Under the pieces are notes generated by a model. That model was not told the origin of the DNA and ran no database searches. It saw only the letters and a list, made by a program, of their open reading frames with translations. From Gordius sp. MW1 (lineage: Eukaryota > Nematomorpha > Gordioida > Gordea > Gordiidae), in NCBI GenBank assembly GCA_964036665.1, contig OZ038531.1, positions 12,462,168-12,526,167 of the forward strand: a stretch of DNA of 64,000 nucleotides. Direction: 5' to 3'. Of the stretch, positions 23,868-37,600 are shown one piece after another (the first letter of the stretch is position 1; each line of letters begins with the position of its first letter). Position numbers and translations under genes: made by a program.

Positions 23868-26651
23868 AGTCTAAAACTTCACCCGTGCTAAAATTCTTAT
23901 CGAGATTCTAACAAGGACATAAAGCTAAGAATATTTACTAACTTTCAAAGATTTTTTCAGCCGACTTTTGAATGAATATGAAAAAAAATATTTTTTTCGA
24001 CCCCAAAATTTTTTCAATTTTTTTGTTCAACCATAAACCCCTCATGAAAGTTTTCGATTCAGAGGTAAATTTCGAAAAAAAATTTTTGATCAGTCATCAA
24101 AAATTATTAACTTTAAATCACTATCGCATAACCTTGTTTCACAAAAACTGGATACACGCTTAAAAAGCCATATTGAAACAATCTAAACGAAACACTTAAA
24201 TTTTAATTTCTCTCAATCTAAAACTTCACCCGTGCAAAAATTCTAATCGAGATTCTAACAAGGACATAATGCTAAGAATATTTACTAACTTTCAAAGATT
24301 TTTTCAGCCCGGTTTTGAATGAATATGAAAAAAAATATTTTTTTCCTCAAATTTTTTTCAATTTTTTTGTTCAACCATAAACCCCTCATGAAAGTTTTCG
24401 ATATCAGAGGTGAATTTCGAAAAAAAATTTTTTGATCAGTCATCAAAAATTTTTAACTTTAAATCACTATCTCATGAGCTTGTTTCACAAAAACTGGATG
24501 CACGCTTAAAAAGCGATATTGAAACAATCTAAACGAAACACTTAAATTTTAATTTCTCTCAGTCTAAAACTTCACCCATGCTAAAATTCTTATCGAGATT
24601 CTAACAAGGACATAATGCTAAGAATATTTATTAACTTTCAAAGATTTTTTCAGCCCCCTTTCAAAAGAATATAAAAAAAAATATTTTTTTCGACCTCAAA
24701 ATTTTTTCAATTTTTTTGTTCAACCATAAACCCCTCATGAAAGTTTTCGATATCAGAGGTGAATTTCGAAAAAAAAATTTTTGATTAGTCATCAAAAATT
24801 TTTAACTTTAAATCACTATCGCATGAGCTTGTTTCACAAAAACTGGATACACGCTTAAAAAGCCATATTGAAACAATCTAAACGAAACACTTAAATTTTA
24901 ATTTCTCTCAGTCTAAAACTTCACCCGTGCTAAAATTCTTATCGAGATTCTAACAAGGACATAATGCTAAGAATATTTACTAACTTTCAAAGATTTTTTC
25001 AGCCCCCTTTTGAATGAATATGAAAAAAATATTTTTTTCGACCTCAAAATTTTTTCAATTTTTTTGTTCAACCATAAACCCCTCATGAAAGTTTTCGATA
25101 TCAGAGGTGAATTTCGAAAAAAAAATTTTTGATCAGTCATCAAAAATTTTTAACTTTAAATCACTATCGCATGAGCTTGTTTCACAAAAACTGGATACAC
25201 GCTTAAAAAGCCATATTGAAACAATCTAAACGAAACACTTAAATTTTAATTTCTCTTAGTCTAAAACTTCACCCGTGCTAAAATTCTTATCGAGATTCTA
25301 ACAAGGACATAATGCTAAGAATATTTACTAACTTTCAAAGATTTTTTCAGCCCCCTTTTGAATGAATATGAAAAAAAATATTTTTTTCGACCCCAAAATT
25401 TTTCAATTTTTTTGTTCAACCATAAACCCCTCATGAAAGTTTTCGATATCAGAGGTGAATTCCGAAAAAAAAATTTATTTGATCAGTCATCAGAAATTTT
25501 TAACTTTAAATCACTATCGCATGAGCTTGTTTCACAAAAACTGGAGACACGCTTAAAAAGCGATATTGAAACAATTTAAACGCAACACTTAAATTTTAAT
25601 TTCTCGCAATCTAAAACTTCCCCCCCGTGGAAAAATTCTTATCGAGATTCTAACAAGGACATAATGCTAAGAATATTTACTAACTTTCAAAAAATTTTCA
25701 GCCCCCTTTTGAATGAATATGAAAAAAAATATTTTTTTCGACTTCAAAATTTTTTCAATTTTTTTGTTCAACCATAAACCCCTCATAAAAATTTTCAATA
25801 TCAGAGGTGAATTTCGAAAAAAAATTTTTGATCAGTCATCAAAAATTATTAACTTTAAATCACGATCGCATAGAGCTTGTTTTACAAAAACTGGATACAC
25901 GCTTAAAAAGCGATATTGAAACAATCTAAACGAAACACTTAAATTTTAATTTCTCTCAATCTAAAACTTCACCCGTGCAAAAATTCTAATCGAGATTCTA
26001 ACAAGGACATAATGCTGAGAATATTTACTAACTTTCAAAGATTTTTTCAGCCCCCTTTTGAATGAATATGAAAAAAAATATTTTTTTCGACCTCAAAATT
26101 TTTTCAATTTTTTTGTTCAACCATAAACTCCTCATGAAAGTTTTCGATATCAGAGGTGAATTTCGAAAAAAAAATTTTTGATCAGTCATCAAAAATTTTT
26201 AACTTTAAATCACTATCGCATGAGCTTGTTTCACAAAAACTGGATACACGCTTAAAAAGCGATATTGAAACTAAACGAAACACTTAAAGTTTAATTTCTC
26301 TCAGTCTAAAACTTCACCCGTGCTAAAATTCTTATCGAGATTCTAACAAGGACATAATGCTAAGAATATTTACTAACTTTCAAAGATTTTTTCAGCCCCC
26401 TTTCAAAAGAATATGAAAAAAAATATTTTTTTTGACCTCAAAATTTTTTCAATTTTTTTGTTCAACCATAAACCCCTCATGAAAGTTTTCGATATCAGAG
26501 GTGAATTTCGAAAAAAAAATTTTTAATCAGTCATCAAAAATTTTTAACTTTAAATCACTATCGCATAACCTTGTTTCACAAAAACTGGATACAAGCTTAA
26601 AAAGCCATATTGAAACAATCTAAACGAAACACTTAAATTTTAATTTCTCTC
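23868..26651. repeat. HOR C, copy 1 (8 monomers, 2784 bp)
   Basis: Monomers at 23868, 24215, 24561, 24910, 25258, 25608, 25958 and 26303. Marks: 23868 has cataaagct, cagccgact and gattcagaggtaaat (loss of GATATC). 24215 has cagcccggttttg and ttttttcctc. 24561 has acccatgct and gattagtc. 25258 and 25608 are the G-H dimer. 25958 has aaactcctc and gaaactaaacg. 26303 has a T run directly before gacctc. The second copy follows immediately with these marks in the same order. Confidence 0.93.
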
Positions 26652-29432
26652 AGTCTAAAACTTCACCCGTGCTAAAATTCTTATCGAGATTCTAACAAGG
26701 ACATAAAGCTAAGAATATTTACTAACTTTCAAAGATTTTTTCAGCCGACTTTTGAATGAATATGAAAAAAAATATTTTTTTCGACCCCAAAATTTTTTCA
26801 ATTTTTTTGTTCAACCATAAACCCCTCATGAAAGTTTTCGATTCAGAGGTAAATTTCGAAAAAAAATTTTTGATCAGTCATCAAAAATTATTAACTTTAA
26901 ATCACTATCGCATAACCTTGTTTCACAAAAACTGGATACACGCTTAAAAAGCCATATTGAAACAATCTAAACGAAACACTTAAATTTTAATTTCTCTCAA
27001 TCTAAAACTTCACCCGTGCAAAAATTCTAATCGAGATTCTAACAAGGACATAATGCTAAGAATATTTACTAACTTTCAAAGATTTTTTCAGCCCGGTTTT
27101 GAATGAATATGAAAAAAAATATTTTTTTCCTCAAATTTTTTTCAATTTTTTTGTTCAACCATAAACCCCTCATGAAAGTTTTCGATATCAGAGGTGAATT
27201 TCGAAAAAAAATTTTTTGATCAGTCATCAAAAATTTTTAACTTTAAATCACTATCTCATGAGCTTGTTTCACAAAAACTGGATGCACGCTTAAAAAGCGA
27301 TATTGAAACAATCTAAACGAAACACTTAAATTTTAATTTCTCTCAGTCTAAAACTTCACCCATGCTAAAATTCTTATCGAGATTCTAACAAGGACATAAT
27401 GCTAAGAATATTTACTAACTTTCAAAGATTTTTTCAGCCCCCTTTCAAAAGAATATAAAAAAAAATATTTTTTTCCTCAAATTTTTTTCAATTTTTTTGT
27501 TCAACCATAAACCCCTCATGAAAGTTTTCGATATCAGAGGTGAATTTCGAAAAAAAAATTTTTGATTAGTCATCAAAAATTTTTAACTTTAAATCACTAT
27601 CGCATGAGCTTGTTTCACAAAAACTGGATACACGCTTAAAAAGCCATATTGAAACAATCTAAACGAAACACTTAAATTTTAATTTCTCTCAGTCTAAAAC
27701 TTCACCCGTGCTAAAATTCTTATCGAGATTCTAACAAGGACATAATGCTAAGAATATTTACTAACTTTCAAAGATTTTTTCAGCCCCCTTTTGAATGAAT
27801 ATGAAAAAAATATTTTTTTCGACCTCAAAATTTTTTCAATTTTTTTGTTCAACCATAAACCCCTCATGAAAGTTTTCGATATCAGAGGTGAATTTCGAAA
27901 AAAAAATTTTTGATCAGTCATCAAAAATTTTTAACTTTAAATCACTATCGCATGAGCTTGTTTCACAAAAACTGGATACACGCTTAAAAAGCCATATTGA
28001 AACAATCTAAACGAAACACTTAAATTTTAATTTCTCTTAGTCTAAAACTTCACCCGTGCTAAAATTCTTATCGAGATTCTAACAAGGACATAATGCTAAG
28101 AATATTTACTAACTTTCAAAGATTTTTTCAGCCCCCTTTTGAATGAATATGAAAAAAAATATTTTTTTCGACCCCAAAATTTTTCAATTTTTTTGTTCAA
28201 CCATAAACCCCTCATGAAAGTTTTCGATATCAGAGGTGAATTCCGAAAAAAAAATTTATTTGATCAGTCATCAGAAATTTTTAACTTTAAATCACTATCG
28301 CATGAGCTTGTTTCACAAAAACTGGAGACACGCTTAAAAAGCGATATTGAAACAATTTAAACGCAACACTTAAATTTTAATTTCTCGCAATCTAAAACTT
28401 CCCCCCCGTGGAAAAATTCTTATCGAGATTCTAACAAGGACATAATGCTAAGAATATTTACTAACTTTCAAAAAATTTTCAGCCCCCTTTTGAATGAATA
28501 TGAAAAAAAATATTTTTTTCGACTTCAAAATTTTTTCAATTTTTTTGTTCAACCATAAACCCCTCATAAAAATTTTCAATATCAGAGGTGAATTTCGAAA
28601 AAAAATTTTTGATCAGTCATCAAAAATTATTAACTTTAAATCACGATCGCATAGAGCTTGTTTTACAAAAACTGGATACACGCTTAAAAAGCGATATTGA
28701 AACAATCTAAACGAAACACTTAAATTTTAATTTCTCTCAATCTAAAACTTCACCCGTGCAAAAATTCTAATCGAGATTCTAACAAGGACATAATGCTGAG
28801 AATATTTACTAACTTTCAAAGATTTTTTCAGCCCCCTTTTGAATGAATATGAAAAAAAATATTTTTTTCGACCTCAAAATTTTTTCAATTTTTTTGTTCA
28901 ACCATAAACTCCTCATGAAAGTTTTCGATATCAGAGGTGAATTTCGAAAAAAAAATTTTTGATCAGTCATCAAAAATTTTTAACTTTAAATCACTATCGC
29001 ATGAGCTTGTTTCACAAAAACTGGATACACGCTTAAAAAGCGATATTGAAACTAAACGAAACACTTAAAGTTTAATTTCTCTCAGTCTAAAACTTCACCC
29101 GTGCTAAAATTCTTATCGAGATTCTAACAAGGACATAATGCTAAGAATATTTACTAACTTTCAAAGATTTTTTCAGCCCCCTTTCAAAAGAATATGAAAA
29201 AAAATATTTTTTTTGACCTCAAAATTTTTTCAATTTTTTTGTTCAACCATAAACCCCTCATGAAAGTTTTCGATATCAGAGGTGAATTTCGAAAAAAAAA
29301 TTTTTAATCAGTCATCAAAAATTTTTAACTTTAAATCACTATCGCATGAGCTTGTTTCACAAAAACTGGATACACGCTTAAAAAGCCATATTGAAACAAT
29401 CTAAACGAAACACTTAAATTTTAATTTCTCTC
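26652..29432. repeat. HOR C, copy 2 (8 monomers, 2781 bp)
   Basis: This copy corresponds to copy 1 at offset 2784 up to about 27460 and 2781 thereafter. The 3-bp change is where monomer 27345 shows ttttttcctcaaat instead of ttttttcgacctcaaaat. The new form matches the neighbouring monomer 26999, so it looks like local conversion. The last monomer (29084) ends with the common cgcatgagcttg and tacacgctt where copy 1 has cgcataaccttg and tacaagctt. Confidence 0.93.
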
Positions 29433-30481
29433 AGTCTAAAACTTCACCCGTGCTAAAATTCTTATAGACATTCTAACAAGCACATTATGCTAAGAATATT
29501 TACTAACTTTCAAAGATTTTTTCAGCCCCCTTTTGAATGAATATGAAAAAAAATATTTTTTTCGACCTCAAAATTTTTTCAATTTTTTTGTTCAACCATA
29601 AACCCCTCATGAAAGTTTTCGATATCAGAGGTGAATTTCGAAAAAAAATTTTTTGATCAGTCATCAAAAATTTTTAACTTTAAATCACTATCGCATGAGC
29701 TTGTTTCACAAAAACTGGATACACGCTTAAAAAGCCATATTGAAACAATCTAAACGAAACACTTAAATTTTAATTTCTCTCAGTCTAAAACTTCACCCGT
29801 GTTAAAATTCTTATCGAGATTCTAACAAGGACATAATGCTAAGAATATTTACTAACTTTCAAAGATTTTTTCAGCCCCCTTTTGAATGAATATGAAAAAA
29901 AATATTTTTTTCGACCCCAAAATTTTTCAATTTTTTTGTTCAACCATAAACCCCTCATGAAAGTTTTCGATATCAGAGGTGAATTCCGAAAAAAAAATTT
30001 ATTTGATCAGTCATCAGAAATTATTAACTTTAAATCACGATCGCATAGAGCTTGTTTCACAAAAACTGGATACACGCTTAAAAAGCGATATTGAAACAAT
30101 CTAAACGAAACACTTAAATTTTAATTTCTCTCAATCTAAAACTTCACTCGTGCAAAAATTCTAATCGAGATTCTAACAAGGACATAATGCTGAGAATATT
30201 TACTAACTTTCAAAGATTTTTTCAGCCCCCTTTCGAATGAATATGAAAAAAAATATTTTTTTCGACCTCAAAATTTTTTCAATTTTTTTGTTCAACCATA
30301 AACCCCTCATGAAAGTTTTCGATATCAGAGGTGAATTTCGAAAAAAAAATTTTTGATCAGTCATCAAAAATTTTTAACTTTAAATCACTATCGCATGAGC
30401 TTGTTTCACAAAAACTGGATACACGCTTAAAAAGCCATATTGAAACAATCTAAACGAAACACTTAAATTTTAATTTCTCTC
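29433..30481. repeat. Mixed monomers after HOR C
   Basis: Three monomers at 29433, 29782 and 30133. 29433 has ttatagacatt and aagcacattatg; a related monomer with ttatagagatt and aagcacataat appears at 33275 and 39186. 29782 is a G front (gtgttaaaa, gaattccg, atttatttgatc) joined within the inverted-repeat region to an H-like tail (attattaac, cgatcgcatagag). 30133 has actcg, gctgag and cccctttcgaatg. They form no unit that I can see repeated here. Confidence 0.8.
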
Positions 30482-31530
30482 AGTCTAAAACTTCACCCGT
30501 GTTAAAATTCTTATCGAGATTCTAACAAGGACATAATGCTAAGAATATTTACTAACTTTCAAAGATTTTTTCAGCCCCCTTTTGAATGAATATGAAAAAA
30601 AATATTTTTTTCGACCCCAAAATTTTTCAATTTTTTTGTTCAACCATAAACCCCTCATGAAAGTTTTCGATATCAGAGGTGAATTCCGAAAAAAAAATTT
30701 ATTTGATCAGTCATCAGAAATTTTTAACTTTAAATCACTATCGCATGAGCTTGTTTCACAAAAACTGGAGACACGCTTAAAAAGCGATATTGAAACAATT
30801 TAAACGCAACACTTAAATTTTAATTTCTCGCAATCTAAAACTTCCCCCCCGTGGAAAAATTCTTATCGAGATTCTAACAAGGACATAATGCTAAGAATAT
30901 TTACTAACTTTCAAAGATTTTTTCAGCCCCCTTTTGAATGAATATGAAAAAAAATATTTTTTTCGACTTCAAAATTTTTTCAATTTTTTTGTTCAACCAT
31001 AAACCCCTCATGAAAATTTTCAATATCAGAGGTGAATTTCGAAAAAAAATTTTTGATCAGTCATCAAAAATTATTAACTTTAAATCACGATCGCATAGAG
31101 CTTGTTTCACAAAAACTGGATACACGCTTAAAAAGCGATATTGAAACAATCTAAACGAAACACTTAAATTTTAATTTCTCTCAATCTAAAACTTCACCCG
31201 TGCAAAAATTCTTATCGAGATTCTAACAAGGACATAATGCTGAGAATATTTACTAACTTTCAAAGATTTTTTCAGCCCCCTTTTGAATGAATATGAAAAA
31301 AAATATTTTTTTCGACCTCAAAATTTTTTCAATTTTTTTGTTCAACCATAAACCCCTCATGAAAGTTTTCGATATCAGAGGTGAATTTCGAAAAAAAATT
31401 TTTTGATCAGTCATCAAAAATTTTTAACTTTAAATCACTATCGCATGAGCTTGTTTCACAAAACTGGAGACACGCTGAAAAAGCGATATTGAAACAATCT
31501 AAACGCAACACGTAAATTTTAATTTCTCTC
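30482..31530. repeat. Second copy of the three-monomer block
   Basis: Monomers at 30482 (G), 30832 (H) and 31183 match 15479, 15829 and 16180 one for one at a constant 15,003-bp offset. They include the rarer gtgttaaaa, the 7-C run, and aaaactggagacacgctg followed by cgcaacacg. The match continues into the start of the monomer at 31531 and fails at about 31611, where the left copy has tttcaaaatattt and this one has tttcaaagatttt. Confidence 0.88.
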
Positions 31531-31880
31531 AATCTAAAAATTCACCCGTGCAAAAATTCTTTATCGAGATTCTAACAAGGACATAATGCTAAGAATATTT
31601 ACTAACTTTCAAAGATTTTTTCAGCCCCCTTTTGAATGAATATGAAAAAAAATATTTTTTTCGACTTCAAAATTTTTTCAATTTTTTTGTTCAACCATAA
31701 ACCCCTCATGAAAGTTTTCGATATCAGAGGTGAATTTCGAAAAAAAAATTTTTGATCAGTCATCAAAAATTTTTAACTTTAAATCACTATCGCATGAGCT
31801 TGTTTCACAAAAACTGGATACACGCTTAAAAAGCCATATTGAAACAATCTAAACGAAACACTTAAATTTTAATTTCTCTT
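31531..31880. repeat. Junction monomer between duplicated block and partial HOR C
   Basis: The 350-bp monomer starts with the B-type aaaaattcacccg and ttctttatcg, then continues with gacttc, the standard inverted repeat, ctatcgcatgagc and gccatatt. It ends in ctcttagtct, the same junction seen before the G monomers at 25258 and 28039. It is a hybrid between a B-like front and a C-like tail. Confidence 0.75.
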
Positions 31881-33274
31881 AGTCTAAAACTTCACCCGTG
31901 CTAAAATTCTTATCGAGATTCTAACAAGGACATAATGCTAAGAATATTTACTAACTTTCAAAGATTTTTTCAGCCCCCTTTTGAATGAATATGAAAAAAA
32001 ATATTTTTTTCGACCCCAAAATTTTTCAATTTTTTTGTTCAACCATAAACCCCTCATGAAAGTTTTCGATATCAGAGGTGAATTCCGAAAAAAAAATTTA
32101 TTTGATCAGTCATCAGAAATTTTTAACTTTAAATCACTATCGCATGAGCTTGTTTCACAAAAACTGGAGACACGCTTAAAAAGCGATATTGAAACAATTT
32201 AAACGCAACACTTAAATTTTAATTTCTCGCAATCTAAAACTTCCCCCCCGTGGAAAAATTCTTATCGAGATTCTAACAAGGACATAATGCTAAGAATATT
32301 TACTAACTTTCTAAAAATTTTCAGCCCCCTTTTGAATGAATATGAAAAAAAATATTTTTTTCGACTTCAAAATTTTTTCAATTTTTTTGTTCAACCATAA
32401 ACCCCTCATAAAAATTTTCAATATCACAGGTGAATTTCGAAAAAAAATTTTTGATCAGTCATCAAAAATTATTAACTTTAAATCACGATCGCATAGAGCT
32501 TGTTTTACAAAAACTGGATACACGCTTAAAAAGCGATATTGAAACAATCTAAACGAAACACTTAAATTTTAATTTCTCTCAATCTAAAACTTCACCCGTG
32601 CAAAAATTCTAATCGAGATTCTAACAAGGACATAATGCTGAGAATATTTACTAACTTTCAAAGATTTTTTCAGCCCCCTTTTGAATGAATATGAAAAAAA
32701 ATATTTTTTTCGACCTCAAAATTTTTTCAATTTTTTTGTTCAACCATAAACTCCTCATGAAAGTTTTCGATATCAGAGGTGAATTTCGAAAAAAAAATTT
32801 TTGATCAGTCATCAAAAATTTTTAACTTTAAATCACTATCGCATGAGCTTGTTTCACAAAAACTGGATACACGCTTAAAAAGCGATATTGAAACTAAACG
32901 AAACACTTAAAGTTTAATTTCTCTCAGTCTAAAACTTCACCCGTGCTAAAATTCTTATCGAGATTCTAACAAGGACATAATGCTAAGAATATTTACTAAC
33001 TTTCAAAGATTTTTTCAGCCCCCTTTCAAAAGAATATGAAAAAAAATATTTTTTTTGACCTCAAAATTTTTTCAATTTTTTTGTTCAACCATAAACCCCT
33101 CATGAAAGTTTTCGATATCAGAGGTGAATTTCGAAAAAAAAATTTTTGATCAGTCATCAAAAATTTTTAACTTTAAATCACTATCGCATGAGCTTGTTTC
33201 ACAAAAACTGGATACACGCTTAAAAAGCCATATTGAAACAATCTAAACGAAACACTTAAATTTTAATTTCTCTC
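31881..33274. repeat. Partial HOR C unit (last four monomers)
   Basis: Monomers at 31881 (G), 32231 (H), 32581 and 32926 match the last four members of the C unit (28039, 28389, 28739, 29084). They include aaactcctc, gaaactaaacg, aaagtttaatttc and the T run directly before gacctc. Private changes are atcacagg for atcagagg and ttctaaaaattttcag in the H monomer. The first half of the C unit is absent. Confidence 0.87.
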
Positions 33275-34670
33275 AGTCTAAAACTTCACCCGTGCTAAAA
33301 TTCTTATAGAGATTCTAACAAGCACATAATGCTAAGAATATTTACTAACTTTCAAAGATTTTTTCAGCCCCCTTTTGAATGAATATGAAAAAAAATATTT
33401 TTTTCGACCTCAAAATTTTTTCAATTTTTTTGTTCAACCATAAACCCCTCATGAAAGTTTTCGATATCAGAGGTGAATTTCGAAAAAAAATTTTTTGATC
33501 AGTCATCAAAAATTTTTAACTTTAAATCACTATCGCATGAGCTTGTTTCACAAAAACTGGATACACGCTTAAAAAGCCATATTGAAACAATCTAAACGAA
33601 ACACTTAAATTTTAATTTCTCGCAATCTAAAACTTTCCCCCCGTGGAAAAATTCTTATCGAGATTCTAACAAGGACATAATGCTAAGAATATTTACTAAC
33701 TTTCAAAAAATTTTCAGCCCCCTTTTGAATGAATATGAAAAAAAATATTTTTTTCGACTTCAAAATTTTTTCAATTTTTTTGTTCAACCATAAACCCCTC
33801 ATGAAAATTTTCAATATCAGAGGTGAATTTCGAAAAAAATTTTTTGATCAGTCATCAAAAATTATTAACTTTAAATCACGATCGCATAGAGCTTGTTTCA
33901 CAAAAACATGATACACGCTTAAAAAGCGATATTGAAACAATCTAAACGAAACACTTAAATTTTAATTTCTCTCAATCTAAAACTTCACCCGTGCAAAAAT
34001 TCTAATCGAGATTCTAACAAGGACATAATGCTGAGAATATTTACTAACTTTCAAAGATTTTTTCAGCCCCCTTTTGAATGAATATGAAAAAAAATATTTT
34101 TTTCGACATCAAAATTTTTTCAATTTTTTTGTTCAACCATAAACCCCTCATGAAAGTTTTCGATATCAGAGGTGAATTTCGAAAAAAAAATTTTTGATCA
34201 GTCATCAAAAATTTTTAACTTTAAATCACTATCGCATGAGCTTGTTTCACAAAAACTGGATACAAGCTTAAAAAGCCATATTGAAACAATCTAAACGAAA
34301 CACTTAAATTTTAATTTCTCTCAGTCTAAAACTTCACCCGTGCTAAAATTCTTATCGAGATTCTAACAAGGACATAATGCTAAGAATATTTACTAACTTT
34401 CAAAGATTTTTTCAGCACCCTTTTGAATGAATATGAAAAAAAATATTTTTTTCGACCTCAAAATTTTTTCAATTTTTTTGTTCAACCATAAACCCCTCAT
34501 GAAAGTTTTCGATATCAGAGGTGAATTTCGAAAAAAAAATTTTTGATCAGTCATCAAAAATTTTTAACTTTAAATCACTATCGCATGAGCTTGTTTCACA
34601 AAAACTGGATACACGCTTAAAAAGCCATATTGAACAATCTAAACGAAACACTTAAATTTTAATTTCTCTC
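33275..34670. repeat. Four monomers leading into block D
   Basis: Monomers at 33275 (ttatagagatt, aagcacataat), 33624 (H-like with ctttccccccgtgg), 33974 (gctgag, gacatc, tacaagctt) and 34323 (cagcaccctt, ending tattgaacaatc). The same classes recur in changed order between 38487 and 40232, and 33275 matches 39186 at offset 5911. This run belongs to the larger unit of which the 13-monomer D repeat is a trimmed form. Confidence 0.83.
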
Positions 34671-37600
34671 AGTCTAAAACTTCACCCGTGCTAAAATTCT
34701 TATCGAGATTCTAACAAGGACATAATGCTAAGAATATTTACTAACTTTCAAAGATTTTTTCAGCCCCCTTTTGAATGAATATGAAAAAAAATATTTTTTT
34801 CGACCCCAAAATTTTTCAATTTTTTTGTTCAACCATAAACCCCTCATGAAAGTTTTCGATATCAGAGGTGAATTCCGAAAAAAAAATTTATTTGATCAGT
34901 CATCAGAAATTTTTAACTTTAAATCACTATCGCATGAGCTTGTTTCACAAAAACTGGAGACACGCTTAAAAAGCGATATTGAAACAATTTAAACGCAACA
35001 CTTAAATTTTAATTTCTCGCAATCTAAAACTTCCCCCCCGTGGAAAAATTCTTATCGAGATTCTAACAAGGACATAATGCTAAGAATATTTACTAACTTT
35101 CAAAGATTTTTTCAGCCCCCTTTTGAATGAATATGAAAAAAAATATTTTTTTCGACTTCAAAATTTTTTCAATTTTTTTGTTCAACCATAAACCCCTCAT
35201 GAAAGTTTTCGATATCAGAGGTGAATTTCGAAAAAAAAATTTTTGATCAGTCATCAAAAATTTTTAACTTTAAATCACTATCGCATGAGCTTGTTTCACA
35301 AAAACTGGATACACGCTTAAAAAGCCATATTGAAACAATCTAAACGAAACACTTAAATTTTAATTTCTCTCAGTCTAAAACTTCACCCGTGCTAAAATTC
35401 TTATCGAGATTCTAACAAGGACATAATGCTAAGAATATTTACTAACTTTCAAAGATTTTTTCAGCCCCCTTTTGAATGAATATGAAAAAAAATATTTTTT
35501 TCGACCCAAAAATTTTTTAATTTTTTTGTTCAACCATAAACCCCTCATGAAAGTTTTCGATATCAGAGGTGAATTCCGAAAAAAAAATTTATTTGATCAG
35601 TCATCAGAAATTTTTAACTTTAAATCACTATCGCATGAGCTTGTTTCACAAAAACTGGAGACACGCTTAAAAAGCGATATTGAAACAATTTAAACGCAAC
35701 ACTTAAATTTTAATTTCTCGCAATCTAAAACTTCCCCCCCGTGGAAAAATTCTTATCGAGATTCTAACAAGGACATAATGCTAAGAATATTTACTAACTT
35801 TCAAAGATTTTTTCAGCCCCCGTTTGAATGAATATGAAAAAAAATATTTTTTTCGACTTCAAAATTTTTTCAATTTTTTTGTTCAACCATAAACCCCTCA
35901 TGAAAATTTTCAATATCAGAGGTGAATTTCGAAAAAAATTTTTTAATCAGTCATCAAAAATTATTAACTTTAAATCACGATCGCATAGAGCTTGTTTCAC
36001 AAAAACTGGATACACGCTTAAAAAGCGATATTGAAACAATCTAAACGAAACACTTAAATTTTACTTTCTCTCAATCTAAAACTTCACCCGTGCAAAAATT
36101 CTAATCGAGATTCTAACAAGGACATAATGCTGAGAATATTTACTAACTTTCAAAGATTTTTTCAGCCCCCTTTTGAATGAATATGAAAAAAAAAATTTTT
36201 TTCGACCTCAAAATTTTTTCAATTTTTTTGTTCAACCATAAACCCCTCATGAAAGTTTTCGATATCAGAGGTGAATTTCGAAAAAAAAATTTTTGATCAG
36301 TCATCAAAATTTTTAACTTTAAATCACTATCGCATGAGCTTGTTTCACAAAAAAAGCGATATTGAAACAATCTAAACGAAACACTTAAATTTTAATTTCT
36401 CGCAATCTAAAACTTCCCCCCCCGTGGAAAAATTCTTATCGAGATTCTAACAAGGACATAATGCTAAGAATATTTACTAACTTTCAAAGATTTTTTCAGC
36501 CCCCTTTTGAATGAATATGAAAAAAAATATTTTTTTCGACCTCAAAATTTTTTCAATTTTTTTGTTCAACCATAAACCCCTCATGAAAGTTTTCGATATC
36601 AGAGGTGAATTTCGAAAAAAAAATTTTTGATCAGTCATCAAAAATTTTTAACTTTAAATCACTATCGCATGAGCTTGTTTCACAAAAAAAGCGATATTGA
36701 AACAATCTAAACGAAACACTTAAATTTTAATTTCTCTCAGTCTAAAACTTCACCCGTGCTAAAATTCTTATCGAGAATCTAACAAGGACATAATGCTAAG
36801 AATATTTACTAACTTTCAAAGATTTTTTCAGCCCCCTTTCAAAAGAATATGAAAAAAAATATTTTTTTCAACCTCAAAATTTTTTCAATTTTTTTGTTCA
36901 ACCATAAACCCCTCATGAAAGTTTTCGATATCAGAGGTGAATTTCGAAAAAAAATTTTTTGATCAGTCATCAAAAATTTTTAACTTTAAATCACTATCGC
37001 ATGAGCTTGTTTCACAAAAACTGGATACAAGCTTAAAAAGCCATATTGAAACAATCTAAACGAAACACTTAAATTTTAATTTCTCTCAGTCTAAAACTTC
37101 ACCCGTGCTAAAATTCTTATCGAGATTCTAACAAGGACATAATGCTAAGAATATTTACTAACTTTCAAAGATTTTTTCAGCCCCCTTTTGAATGAATATG
37201 AAAAAAAATATTTTTTTCGACCTCAAAATTTTTTCAATTTTTTTGTTCAACCATAAACCCCTCATGAAAGTTTTCGATATCAGAGGTGAATTTCGAAAAA
37301 AAAATTTTTGATCAGTCATCAAAAATTTTTAACTTTAAATCACTATCGCATGAGCTTGTTTCACAAAAACTGGATACATGCTTAAAAAGCCATATTGAAC
37401 AATCTAAACGAAACACTTAAATTTTAATTTCTCTCAGTCTAAAACTTCACCCGTGCTAAAATTCTTATCGAGATTCTAACAAGGACATAATGCTAAGAAT
37501 ATTTACTAACTTTCAAAGATTTTTTCAGCCCCCTTTTGAATGAATATGAAAAAAAATATTTTTTTCGACCCCAAAATTTTTCAATTTTTTTGTTCAACCA

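Noticed and set aside
36143-36370. Minus-strand frames of 75-81 codons (also near 42057, 46556 and 52450).
   Set aside because: They occur where a deletion or homopolymer change removes stops from the antisense monomer text. They are copies of one another through HOR D and have no independent support.
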